Positions 32,431 through 40,894 of a stretch of 64,000 nt of DNA are shown here, in pieces. The stretch covers positions 229,298 through 293,297 of the forward strand of contig NZ_VINQ01000002.1 in NCBI RefSeq assembly GCF_008369105.1, written 5' to 3'. This DNA is from Aquicoccus porphyridii. Its GTDB lineage: Bacteria > Pseudomonadota > Alphaproteobacteria > Rhodobacterales > Rhodobacteraceae. Position 1 is the stretch's first letter, and every line of letters starts with the position of its first letter. Made by a program: the position numbers and the translations under genes. Below the pieces are notes generated by a model. That model ran no database searches and was not told where the DNA came from. It saw nothing but the letters and a program-made list of their open reading frames with translations.

Positions 32431-33636
32431 TCAGACGCGTTCAAGGATGAGCGCGGCACCCTGGCCCACGCCCACGCACATGGTGCAGAGCGCATAGCGC
32501 CCGCCCGTGCGTTTCAACTGATAGGCCGCCGAGAGCGCCATGCGCGCGCCCGACATGCCCAGCGGGTGGCCAATCGCGATGGCCCCGCCATTGGGATTCA
32601 CATGGGGGGCGTCGTCGGCCACGCCAAGGGCACGCAGCGTGGCAAGGCCCTGGGCCGCGAAGGCCTCGTTCAATTCTATCACATCCATCTCGCCGATGTT
32701 GAGCCCGGCGCGACGCAGCACTTTCTGGCTCGCTGGCACCGGGCCGATGCCCATCACCCGCGGCTCGACCCCCGCCGCCGACATGGCGACGATGCGCGCC
32801 ATCGGGGTGAGGCCGTTTTTCGCCGCCGCGGCTTCGCTGGCGATCAGCATCGCCGCCGCGCCGTCATTGACGCCGCTGGCATTGCCCGCGGTCACGCTCA
32901 GGTCGGGGCCGTTCACGCCCTTGAGCTTGCCCAGCTTTTCCGCGTCCGTGCCGGGGCGGGGGTGTTCGTCGGTATCGACCACGACGGGATCGCCCTTGCG
33001 CTGTGGCACGTTGACCGGGGTGATCTCGTCGGCGAAGACGCCGGCCTTTTGCGCCGCGTCCCAGCGCGCCTGTGACCGGGCGGCGAAAGCGTCCTGATCC
33101 TCACGGCTGACGTTATGGTCAGCGGCGACGTTGTCGGCCGTCTGGGGCATGGAATCGATGCCGTATTGCGCCTTCATCTTCGGATTGACGAAACGCCAGC
33201 CGATGGTGGTGTCATAGACCGCGTTGGCGCGGGAAAAGGCGGTTTCGGCCTTGGGCATCACGAAAGGCGCGCGTGACATGGATTCCACGCCACCGGCAAT
33301 CGCCATGTCGTAATCGCCCGCCCGGATCGCACGCGACACGGTGCCCACGGCGTCAAGCCCCGAGGCACAAAGCCGGTTGATCGTGGCGCCGGGCACATCG
33401 ACCGGCAGCCCGGCCAGAAGCGCCGCCATGCGCGCCACATTGCGGTTGTCCTCGCCCGCCTGGTTGGCGCAACCATAGATCACGTCGTCAAGGCTGGCCC
33501 AGTCCACATCCGGGTTGCGCGCCATCAGCGCGGCAATGGGATGGGCGGCAAGATCGTCGGTGCGGATCGAAGACAGCGCACCGCCGTAGCGGCCGATGGG
33601 TGTGCGGGTGGCGTCGCAGATGAAAGCGTCAGGCAT
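32431..33636 (-). CDS. paaJ: 3-oxoadipyl-CoA / 3-oxo-5,6-dehydrosuberyl-CoA thiolase
   Basis: 401-residue thiolase that cleaves the last beta-oxidation intermediates of phenylacetate to acetyl-CoA and succinyl-CoA. The active-site Cys is in [13 protein letters not shown]; the C-terminal catalytic residues are in [19 protein letters not shown] and [11 protein letters not shown]. Sequence [15 protein letters not shown] and the length favour PcaF/PaaJ over acetoacetyl-CoA thiolases. Start ATG 33636 follows CGAGGAGA; an upstream ATG 13 codons earlier is not family-like. First gene of the leftward paaJ-A-B-C-D-E-28049 operon. Confidence 0.92.
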   Translation of the reverse strand: MPDAFICDATRTPIGRYGGALSSIRTDDLAAHPIAALMARNPDVDWASLDDVIYGCANQAGEDNRNVARMAALLAGLPVDVPGATINRLCASGLDAVGTVSRAIRAGDYDMAIAGGVESMSRAPFVMPKAETAFSRANAVYDTTIGWRFVNPKMKAQYGIDSMPQTADNVAADHNVSREDQDAFAARSQARWDAAQKAGVFADEITPVNVPQRKGDPVVVDTDEHPRPGTDAEKLGKLKGVNGPDLSVTAGNASGVNDGAAAMLIASEAAAAKNGLTPMARIVAMSAAGVEPRVMGIGPVPASQKVLRRAGLNIGEMDVIELNEAFAAQGLATLRALGVADDAPHVNPNGGAIAIGHPLGMSGARMALSAAYQLKRTGGRYALCTMCVGVGQGAALILERV

Positions 33637-33762
33637 GGTTTCTCCTCGAATGGTGTCCACTGCCGATCCTGCCACGATCCGGCGCGAAACACCCGCGCGT
33701 TTCCGACCTTGCCCCCGATTTCGTTACGGCAAACCGGGGGGCGGCGGGGCATCTCCCAATAC

Positions 33763-33806
33763 CCGACCGCATGGTCGGTGATATGCGCGAATGCGATTCG
33801 GAGCAA
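33763..33806 (-). promoter_or_regulatory. promoter and candidate TetR operator of paaJ-paaABCDE
   Basis: On the - strand TTGCTC (33806-33801), 17 bases, TATCAC (33783-33778). Immediately after, over the predicted start of transcription, lies the perfect palindrome CCGACC-GCAT-GGTCGG (33763-33778), which matches the pattern of the site at 24352-24367. It is 127 bases upstream of the paaJ start. This arrangement is that of a repressor site. Confidence 0.6.
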
Positions 33807-33853
33807 GTCTTTTGTTACTCCAATTCCAGATTTACCGGCGCATCTGTAACATC

Positions 33854-34969
33854 TCAGGGGAGCGGACCAGTCTGCCAGAGCCGCACCTTGAGCCCGCCAT
33901 GGGCGACATGCAGCCCCGGGGCAGCAAAAGGCAGGCCGGTGGCGCGGGCCAACCCGGCCTCGTTGGTCACAAGCGCGATGCGCCAGCCCGAAAGCCGCTC
34001 TTGCGCGACCTGGCCCAGCGCGGCGTAAAGCCCGTAAAGCAGCTTCTTGTTGCCGATCCGCGCGCCGTAGGGCGGGTTCACGATCATCAACCCGGGCGGA
34101 CCGTCGGGGCGTTCGAGATCGGTGATCGACTGGCAGGCAAAGCGGGTGAATTCGCCCACGCCCGCCCGCTCGGCATTCTGCGTCGCCATGCGGATCGCAC
34201 CCTGGTCGCGGTCGAAGCCGTGAAACGTCGGCGCGGGTGTGACCGCCCGGGCCAGCGCCTCGGCCCGGAGTGCTGCGTAGCCCGCCGCGTCATGGTTTGC
34301 GAATTGCATGAAGGCAAACTCCCGGTCGCGCCCCGGGGGCAGACCGGCGGCGATCTCGGCGGCCTCGATGACGAACGTGCCCGAGCCGCACATCGGGTCG
34401 AGCACCGGTTCGCCGCCGGTGAACCCGCATTGTCGCAGGAAGAGCGCCGCCAGCGTTTCGCGCATCGGCGCCTTGCCCACTGCCTGTTTATGGCCGCGCC
34501 GGTGCAGCGGCTCGCCCGAGGTGTCGAGGCTGATGGTGCAAAGATCATCCTCGATCCGCACCATCACCCGCAGCGCGGCCTTGGGCGAAACCGGCGCGCC
34601 CAGCGTTTCGGATATGGCGCGTTCGATCCGCTGGGCGGCGGCGCGGTCGTGATAGATGCGGGACTTGTGGCAGGTGGCCTCGACCCGCACCGGCACATCC
34701 GGGCGCAGGAAGGCGGCCCAGTCGAATTTGCGCGCGCGCTTGTCGAGCTGTGCCAGGTGCATGGCGCGGAAGGCGCCCACCCGCACCAGCACCCGGCCCG
34801 CGCCGCGCAGGACAAGGTTCGCGCGCCAGACCTCGGCCCAACCGCCACGCGTTTCGACCCCGCCGGGCACCATGCGGGGCGCGTCAAACTCCGCCTCTTG
34901 CGCCTCGTCACGCAAGGCGGGCTCCAGCCCCGGGGCGGTGGCGAGGAAGATGTCGAATTGCGGGTCCAT
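33854..34969 (-). CDS. THUMP-domain class I methyltransferase (RlmL/Trm11-like rRNA N2-guanine methyltransferase)
   Basis: 371 residues. An N-terminal THUMP RNA-binding domain (about 1-155; IFLATAPGLEPALRDEA, VRVEATCHKSRIYHDRAAAQRIE) is followed by a Rossmann-fold SAM domain with EPVLDPMCGSGTFVIEAA and the N6/N2-methyltransferase motif IVNPPYG. This is the layout of the N-terminal half of RlmL, expected to make m2G2445 in 23S rRNA. Start ATG 34969; the frame continues upstream into the next gene's 3' end. It is 41 bases downstream of the crotonase gene on the same strand, so may share its transcript. Confidence 0.87.
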   Translation of the reverse strand: MDPQFDIFLATAPGLEPALRDEAQEAEFDAPRMVPGGVETRGGWAEVWRANLVLRGAGRVLVRVGAFRAMHLAQLDKRARKFDWAAFLRPDVPVRVEATCHKSRIYHDRAAAQRIERAISETLGAPVSPKAALRVMVRIEDDLCTISLDTSGEPLHRRGHKQAVGKAPMRETLAALFLRQCGFTGGEPVLDPMCGSGTFVIEAAEIAAGLPPGRDREFAFMQFANHDAAGYAALRAEALARAVTPAPTFHGFDRDQGAIRMATQNAERAGVGEFTRFACQSITDLERPDGPPGLMIVNPPYGARIGNKKLLYGLYAALGQVAQERLSGWRIALVTNEAGLARATGLPFAAPGLHVAHGGLKVRLWQTGPLP

Positions 34970-35010
34970 GGGGCGGCCTTTCACGCGGTGTCGCGCAGCC
35001 TTACACGCAA

Positions 35011-35802
35011 TCAGATGTCGCCGAAATCCCCATGCCGCCCCTTGCCCCCGGCAAACCGCGCGGCACCCTTGGCGCCTTCGGCTTGCACCATGTCCTTGCT
35101 GCCCTCCCATTCCTGGCGCAGGGCGGCGCGTTGCGCCATCCCCGCCTGCGCCCGGGCCGAAGCGCGGTCGGCGCGCAGGCAGCCCTGGGGAAAGCGGGCG
35201 ATCTGGTGGGCGATCTCCTCGGCCCGGGCGCGCGCCTGCCCGTCGGGCACCACGTATTCGCAAAGCCCGATATCCAGCGCCTCCTCCGCCGTGACCTTGC
35301 GCCCGGTCAGGATCAGGTCGATCGCGCGCCCCTCGCCCACCAGCCGGGGCAGGCGCACCGTGCCCCCGTCAATCAGCGGCACACCCCAGCGGCGGCAGTA
35401 AACGCCCATGAACGCGCCCTGCCCCATCACCCGCATGTCTGCCCAGATGGCAAGCTCCATCCCACCCGCCACCGCAGGCCCCTCGATGGCGGCGATCACC
35501 GGCTTGGAGAGATCGAGCCGCGACGGCCCCATCGGGCCGATCACGTGCCCCTCTTCGGTGAAATCGAGCGCCGCCCACGCCTCGCCCTCGGCCAGGGCCG
35601 CGACCTGGGTGAGATCCCAACCCGCGCAGAACGCGCCGCCCTCGCCCCAGAACACGGCGACGGATGCGCTGTCACCCGCCTCGAACTCCAGAAACGCGGC
35701 GTAGAGCGCGCGCGCGTGGTCCACATCCATCGCGTTGCGCGCTTGCGCGCGGGAATGGATCACCGTCCAGACCGCTCCGTTCTTCTCGATCCTCACCGGC
35801 AT
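35011..35802 (-). CDS. enoyl-CoA hydratase/isomerase family protein
   Basis: 263-residue crotonase. The oxyanion loops GAFCAGWDL and IEGPAVAGGMELAIWADM are present; the catalytic Glu position falls in RRWGVPLIDGGTVRLPRLVG, where the first Glu of hydratases appears as Pro-Leu-Ile-Asp, so a straightforward hydratase activity is uncertain. The C-terminus is long and rich in Gly and Lys. It is outside the paa operons and runs with the methyltransferase gene; it might supply the paaF step missing here, but nothing in the sequence proves it. Confidence 0.82.
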   Translation of the reverse strand: MPVRIEKNGAVWTVIHSRAQARNAMDVDHARALYAAFLEFEAGDSASVAVFWGEGGAFCAGWDLTQVAALAEGEAWAALDFTEEGHVIGPMGPSRLDLSKPVIAAIEGPAVAGGMELAIWADMRVMGQGAFMGVYCRRWGVPLIDGGTVRLPRLVGEGRAIDLILTGRKVTAEEALDIGLCEYVVPDGQARARAEEIAHQIARFPQGCLRADRASARAQAGMAQRAALRQEWEGSKDMVQAEGAKGAARFAGGKGRHGDFGDI

Positions 35803-35913
35803 GACGCCCTCCTATTATGGTTGTCCAGCCATTTGGCCGGCGTTTTTGAATACCCCTGGCAGCCAGACCTTACCGCTTCCCATCCTTGGATTCCGAGGGG
35901 TGAGATTAACATA

Positions 35914-35944
35914 TTGTCAAATAGCTAATTAACGATGTATTAGC
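35914..35944 (+). promoter_or_regulatory. promoter and overlapping operator of the arsR-type gene
   Basis: TTGTCA (35914-35919), 18 bases, TATTAG (35938-35943). The inverted repeat GCTAAT-N9-ATTAGC (35924-35944) covers the spacer and the -10 box, as expected for autoregulation by a dimeric repressor. Start of transcription would fall at or next to the A of the ATG at 35950, so the message would be leaderless. Confidence 0.6.
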
Positions 35945-35949
35945 CGACC

Positions 35950-36255
35950 ATGACCAACCGACTTGAACAAACCAAGGCGCTTGCCGGCGAGGCGCGGCTC
36001 GCTGTCCTCACGTGGCTCGCCGAGCCGGATCGCCATTTCGCACATCAGGAAACGGGCAAGCCATCCGAAATCGGGGTCTGTGTCACCCTTCTGACCGAGA
36101 AGCTGTCCATGGCCCAGCCGACGGTCAGCCGCCATCTGGAACTGCTACGCCGGGCGGGTTTTGTATCCGTGCGCAAGATCGGGCGGTGGTCCTTCTTCCG
36201 GCGGAACGAAGACGCGATCAAAGACTACAAGGAGTGGATGAATGAGCATCTTTGA
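35950..36255 (+). CDS. ArsR-family winged-helix repressor
   Basis: 101 residues: TKALAGEARLAVLTWLAEP (helix 1-2), LTEKLSMAQPTVSRHLELLRRAGFV (recognition helix) and the wing VRKIGRWSFFRRNED. No metal-binding CxC motif is seen, so it probably senses something other than a metal. There is no ribosome-binding site before the ATG; the promoter position suggests a leaderless mRNA. The stop overlaps the next gene by 14 bases, so the regulator and hydrolase form one unit. Confidence 0.88.
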   Translation: MTNRLEQTKALAGEARLAVLTWLAEPDRHFAHQETGKPSEIGVCVTLLTEKLSMAQPTVSRHLELLRRAGFVSVRKIGRWSFFRRNEDAIKDYKEWMNEHL

Positions 36256-37156
36256 AGACGCGGATACACGGCTGCTTCCCGGTTTCGAACGTCGATTCGT
36301 TGATCCCGGCAGCGGGCCTGTCCTGACCCTGAGCAAAGGGAATGGTCCAGCCCTCTTGATGCTCCACGGGGATCCGCAAACCCATTTGTGCTGGCACCAC
36401 CTTGCACCGGCGCTGGCAGAGAACTTCTCGGTGGTCCTGACCGACATTCGGGGCCGGGGCGAGACGCACAAACCCGGCCATGCCGAAGGTGCCAACGCCT
36501 ATACGAAACGGGACATGGCCGCCGAACAGTTGGCCGTCATGCGGGAGCTCGGCCATGAACGCTTTGCCCTAGTGGCCCACGACCGTGGCGCGCGCGTCGC
36601 GAGGCGGCTCGCGCTCGATCATCCGCAGGCTGTCACACGACTTGCCGTCTTGGATATCATCCCGGCGCTGGACTTCTACGCCGGATTGAATGCGGACATC
36701 GCCCAGGACTACTTCTATTTTTCGTTTCTGACGCAAGATTACCCGATCCCGGAGCGGCTGATTTCCGGCGATCCGGAGTTCTTTTTGCGGCTCATCCTTC
36801 AAGGTTTGTCCGATCGGCCAGTTCCCTATGACGATATCGCCATGCAATCTTATGTTGCGGCGAACACTACGCCAGAGGCGATCACCGCGATGTGCGAATG
36901 CTTTCGCGCTGGCTACCACATCGACACGCGGCACGACGAAGCCGACCGAGAGGCGGGCAAAATGATCTCCTGTCCTACGCTGGTCCTGTGGGGCGACCGT
37001 GGTGTCATCGGAAAACACTTTGATGTCCGACGTATATGGAAACGCTGGTGCCAACGGCCAGAGTTCGCACCCCTTCCCGGCGGCCATTTCCTGCCGGAAG
37101 AGGCCCCAAGCGAGTTGCTCAAGGCCGTCACACGATTCCTGAACGATGCGTCCTGA
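36242..37156 (+). CDS. haloacetate-dehalogenase-like alpha/beta hydrolase
   Basis: 304 residues. Catalytic residues match the fluoroacetate-dehalogenase group: nucleophile Asp114 in AHDRGARVA with both carboxylate-binding Arg residues (115 and 118), oxyanion motif HGDPQTH, and the base His in GGHFLPEEAP. The halide-pocket residues differ: where the group has His-Trp before SFLAQ, this protein has Tyr-Phe before SFLTQ. It therefore has the carboxylate grip but perhaps not the fluoride pocket. No signal peptide. Paired with the ArsR regulator, and lower in GC than both flanks, which suggests acquisition as a module. An epoxide or ester hydrolase role is possible but Asp as nucleophile excludes classical esterase chemistry. 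Confidence 0.82.
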   Translation: MSIFEDADTRLLPGFERRFVDPGSGPVLTLSKGNGPALLMLHGDPQTHLCWHHLAPALAENFSVVLTDIRGRGETHKPGHAEGANAYTKRDMAAEQLAVMRELGHERFALVAHDRGARVARRLALDHPQAVTRLAVLDIIPALDFYAGLNADIAQDYFYFSFLTQDYPIPERLISGDPEFFLRLILQGLSDRPVPYDDIAMQSYVAANTTPEAITAMCECFRAGYHIDTRHDEADREAGKMISCPTLVLWGDRGVIGKHFDVRRIWKRWCQRPEFAPLPGGHFLPEEAPSELLKAVTRFLNDAS

Positions 37157-37295
37157 AAACTGAACCGGGGGACGTCTGGTCGCTCACAAATCATTCACAA
37201 CCCGCCTTTCCGGTTCTGTTTCCGCGCTTGCCGCAAATTCGCAAAGAAGCGGTGCAATTTCTGCCCCTTTCTTGCATTAAACACCATGTCAGCCT

Positions 37296-39323
37296 GTGCC
37301 GTTTCGCAAACCAGCCCCGGAGAGCGCCATTTCGACCCTGCCCCACCCCGCCTATCGGCCCGAAATAGATGGGCTGCGCATGATCGCGGTTCTGGCGGTC
37401 GTGCTTTATCATTTCGACGTGCCGGGCGTGGCGGGGGGCTTTGCCGGGGTCGATGTGTTCTTTGTCATCTCGGGTTACCTGATCGGCGGCATCCTGTGGC
37501 GTGATATGAGCGAGAGCGGGCGGCTCCACCTCGCGCGGTTCTATATCCGGCGGGTCAAGCGGCTGGCCCCGGCCTATTTCGCGATGGCGAGCGTGACCGC
37601 GATGGCCGCATGGTTCGTGTTCCTGCCTTTCGAGTTCCGCGAATTCGGCAAGTCGCTGATCGCGGCGACGGTTTATTTGTCGAACGTGCTGTTCTGGCGC
37701 GGTGAGGGGTATTTCGACATCGGCGCGGATGTGAAGGCGCTCTTGCACACGTGGTCCTTGGCGGTGGAGGAACAGTTCTACATCGCGCTGCCGCTTCTGA
37801 TGCTGGTGCTGAGGGCATCGCGGCGGGTGCTGTTCTGGGCCTTGGTGGTCGGTTTCGCCGCCTCGCTGGCCGCCTCGGTCTGGATCACACCGATGAGCCA
37901 GACCACGGCGTTTTACCTTTTTCCGTTCCGCGCGTGGGAGCTTCTGGCCGGAGTGCTTCTGGCGATCCATGGCCAGTCGCGGCAGGCGCGGCTCGACTGG
38001 CACCCGGGGCTGAGCTGGCTGGGCCTTGCGCTGGTGCTGGGCGGGCTGGCGCTGATCGAAGCCGAGGGTTTTCCGGGGTGGCAGGCGGCGATTCCGGTGG
38101 CGGGCACCGTGCTCTTGATCCTGAACGGGCGGCAGGCCAACCCGGTCAACCGGGCGCTCGCGGCCCGGCTGCCGGTGTTCATCGGGCAAATATCCTATTC
38201 GCTCTATCTCTGGCACTGGCCGGTGCTGGTGCTGTCGAAATACTGGCGCGACGGCTATTCCGGCCCGTGGGAGGCGGCGGGCTGGATGGCGCTTTCCTTT
38301 GTGCTGGCGGTGATCTCGTGGCGCTATGTCGAACGGCCGTTTCGGCAGATCGAGGGCGCGCGCGGCTGGCCGGTGCTGGGCGCACTGGCGCTGCCCACCG
38401 GGGCGATGCTGGCGATTGGCGGGCTGGCCTATGTCAAGGACGGGATGCCGGGGCGCTTTGGTTCCGAAACCCGGCCGCATATCGCGGCGTCGGCCGATTT
38501 TCTTCAGGATTTCTCGCGCTGTCACACCCCGGCCAACGGTCCCTTTGCCGGGGTCGAGCTTTGCCCCATCGGCCCCGAGGGGGCGCCGCGTGTCGTGATC
38601 TGGGGCGACAGCCACCTGCGCGCGATGAAAGAGGGGCTCGAGACGGCCGCGTGGGAGGCGGGCACGCCTGGGCTTCTCATCTGGCATGCGGGCTGTCCGC
38701 CGCTGTTCGGGATCGAGAAACGCGAAAGCTATGCCACCCGGGCCGAGGATGCGGCCTGCACGACGGCCAATGCCACGATCCGCGCCGGGCTGACCTCGCT
38801 TGAGGCGGTGCACAGCCTGCTGTTGGTGGGGCGCTGGTCCTATTACGCCACCGGTGCGGGCGTGGGGCGAGATGCGCAGAACACCATCGCGTTGTCCGGT
38901 CATGGCGGCGCGACGAATCCGGCGGTCTTTGCCCGTGCGCTCGACGCCACCCTGCCGGTTCTCGACGAGAGGTTCGAGCGGATATTCGTGCTGCGCCAGC
39001 CGCCGGAAATTCCCTTCTATGACAGCCGGGAGGTGGCGCGGCAGCTTGCCCATGGGCGGATCACGCCCGAGGACGCACCGCTCGCCCTGCCCCGCGACCG
39101 GGCACAGGCACGGGCGGCGCCGGGCGAGGCGCTGTTCGCGCCGTGGGTCGAAACCGAAAGCCTGCATCTGATCGACCCGTGGCCGCAACTGTGCGATGCG
39201 TCGGAATGTTCGGTGATGCAGGACGGTGAAAGCTGGTATTTCGACAACAACCACCTGACCAACCGGGCCGCGCGGGTGCTGGCACCGCTGTTCGCGCCAG
39301 TGTTCGAAGGGGCAGGACCATGA
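37296..39323 (+). CDS. OafA/YrhL-type membrane acyltransferase with C-terminal SGNH domain
   Basis: 675 residues. The N-terminal acyltransferase-3 domain (about 1-355) begins YRPEIDGLRMIAVLAVVLYHF, contains FFVISGYLI and the motif SLAVEEQFYIALPL, and has about ten membrane segments. The C-terminal part (about 400-675) is a periplasmic SGNH/GDSL-like domain with IWGDSHLRAM and a DNNHLTNRA ending (Asp/His of the triad). It should O-acylate a surface polysaccharide. The start is GTG 37296, as no in-frame ATG precedes the conserved first helix; no good ribosome site is seen. Its stop overlaps the GMC gene by four bases. Confidence 0.88.
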   Translation: MPFRKPAPESAISTLPHPAYRPEIDGLRMIAVLAVVLYHFDVPGVAGGFAGVDVFFVISGYLIGGILWRDMSESGRLHLARFYIRRVKRLAPAYFAMASVTAMAAWFVFLPFEFREFGKSLIAATVYLSNVLFWRGEGYFDIGADVKALLHTWSLAVEEQFYIALPLLMLVLRASRRVLFWALVVGFAASLAASVWITPMSQTTAFYLFPFRAWELLAGVLLAIHGQSRQARLDWHPGLSWLGLALVLGGLALIEAEGFPGWQAAIPVAGTVLLILNGRQANPVNRALAARLPVFIGQISYSLYLWHWPVLVLSKYWRDGYSGPWEAAGWMALSFVLAVISWRYVERPFRQIEGARGWPVLGALALPTGAMLAIGGLAYVKDGMPGRFGSETRPHIAASADFLQDFSRCHTPANGPFAGVELCPIGPEGAPRVVIWGDSHLRAMKEGLETAAWEAGTPGLLIWHAGCPPLFGIEKRESYATRAEDAACTTANATIRAGLTSLEAVHSLLLVGRWSYYATGAGVGRDAQNTIALSGHGGATNPAVFARALDATLPVLDERFERIFVLRQPPEIPFYDSREVARQLAHGRITPEDAPLALPRDRAQARAAPGEALFAPWVETESLHLIDPWPQLCDASECSVMQDGESWYFDNNHLTNRAARVLAPLFAPVFEGAGP

Positions 39324-40894
39324 GCCACGAGATCGCGCAACGGCATTGGGACGTGATCGTGATCGGCACCGGGATCGGCGGCGGCACGGCGGGCCGCGCA
39401 CTGGCCGAGGCGGGGCTGAAGGTGCTTTTCGTCGAAAAAGGCCCCGCCGGGCACCGGGCCGAGCAAACGCCGCTCTCGCCCGGGATATTCGTACCCGAAG
39501 CGCGGGTCGCGCGCGGGTTCTGGCCCGGGCAGATGCGCGCCAATGTGGACGGGCGCGCAACGCGGTTTTTCGCCCCGCTTGGCGCGGGCGTCGGCGGGTC
39601 GTCGGTGTTCTATGCCGCCACGCTCGAGCGGCCCGAGCCGCATGACCTCGACCATTCCGAGGCGCGCCCGCATCCGACCGGCGGCTGGCCCGTGTCATGG
39701 GCCGAATTCGCGCCGTGGCTCGACCGGGCGCAGGCACTTTACCGGGTTTGCGGCACGCCCGATCCGCTGTCCGACACGCCCTGCCCCAACCTTGCTGCGC
39801 CGCCGCCCCTGTCGCGCGGCGATGCGCGGCTGACCGAGCAGTTTCGCGCGGCCGGTCTGCACCCCTACGCGCTGCATTCCGCGATCGCCCATCTGCCCGG
39901 CTGCAAGGACTGCCTTGGTTTCAAATGCCCGCGCGCCTGTAAGATGGACGGGCGCTCCGCCGGGGTGGAACCGGCCTTGGCGACTGGCAGCGCCGCCTTG
40001 CTCGACCGTTGCACCGTCACGCGCCTTCAGGGTGACGGGGAGCGCATCACCGGGATCGAGGCGCGACGCGCGGGCGAAATGCTGAGCCTCACGGCGGATC
40101 ATGTCGTGCTGGCCGGAGGCGCGTTCGGCTCGCCCCGGCTCTGCCTCGCGTCGGCCTCTGAAAGCTTTCCGCAAGGCGTCGCCAATGCCAGCGGGCTGGT
40201 GGGGCGGGGCCTGATGTTTCACCTCAACGAGATGTTCGCGATCTGGCCCGGTGGCGATGATCCAAGCCCGTCTAAGGCGGTGGGGCTGCGCGATCTTTAC
40301 TGGCGCGAGGGGCAGCGGCTGGGCATGGTGCAGGCCATGGGGGTGGCGGCCTCCTACGGTGAAATCGCATGGTATCTCAGGGGGTTGGTCGAGAACTCGG
40401 CACTGGGGCGCATCCCCGGCGCGGTGGGCCTTACCCGCATACCGGCGGCAATCGCGGCCAAGCTTCTAGGTACCGCCAAGATTTTCGTCGGGCTGCTCGA
40501 AGACCTGCCCTATGACGACAACCGCGTGCTGCCGCCCGAGGGCGACAGCGACGAGATTGCCGTCGACTATCGCATCCATGACGAGTTGCGCGCGCGCCGC
40601 CGCCTCTTCCGCCGCGAGATCGCGCGCGCGTTGCGCGGCCAGCGCAAGATGTTCCTGACCCGCCGGCCGGAATTGAATTTCGGCCACCCCTCGGGCACGA
40701 TGCGCTTTGGCGACGACCCGGCGCGCGCCGTGCTGCGTGGCGATGGGCGGGCGCATGGCATCGCCAATCTCTGGGGGGCGGATGCCGGGTTCTTTCCCAC
40801 CTCGATGGGGGTGAACCCCTCGCTCTCCATCGCGGCGCAGGCGCTGCGCGTGGCCGATGCCATCATCCGGGAGGGCAAGAATGGCGCGCGATGA
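39320..40894 (+). CDS. GMC-family FAD-dependent oxidoreductase
   Basis: 524 residues with the FAD-binding loop VIGTGIGGGTAG, the GAGVGGSSVFYAATLERP region, and the GMC C-terminal signature GHPSGTMRFG and GVNPSLSIAAQALR. A cysteine cluster C-x2-C-x4-C-x3-C (in CKDCLGFKCPRACK) lies near residue 200, as in some alcohol-oxidase-type GMC proteins; its purpose here is not clear. It is coupled to the acyltransferase upstream (ATGA overlap) and to the SDR gene downstream (14-base overlap). The trio probably oxidises and decorates a sugar or lipid of the polysaccharide pathway. Confidence 0.85.
   Translation: MSHEIAQRHWDVIVIGTGIGGGTAGRALAEAGLKVLFVEKGPAGHRAEQTPLSPGIFVPEARVARGFWPGQMRANVDGRATRFFAPLGAGVGGSSVFYAATLERPEPHDLDHSEARPHPTGGWPVSWAEFAPWLDRAQALYRVCGTPDPLSDTPCPNLAAPPPLSRGDARLTEQFRAAGLHPYALHSAIAHLPGCKDCLGFKCPRACKMDGRSAGVEPALATGSAALLDRCTVTRLQGDGERITGIEARRAGEMLSLTADHVVLAGGAFGSPRLCLASASESFPQGVANASGLVGRGLMFHLNEMFAIWPGGDDPSPSKAVGLRDLYWREGQRLGMVQAMGVAASYGEIAWYLRGLVENSALGRIPGAVGLTRIPAAIAAKLLGTAKIFVGLLEDLPYDDNRVLPPEGDSDEIAVDYRIHDELRARRRLFRREIARALRGQRKMFLTRRPELNFGHPSGTMRFGDDPARAVLRGDGRAHGIANLWGADAGFFPTSMGVNPSLSIAAQALRVADAIIREGKNGAR

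Noticed and set aside
37191-39737. 848-codon open frame antisense to the acyltransferase gene
   Set aside because: The other strand has a complete acyltransferase-3/SGNH protein; this frame is Arg-rich and domain-free.
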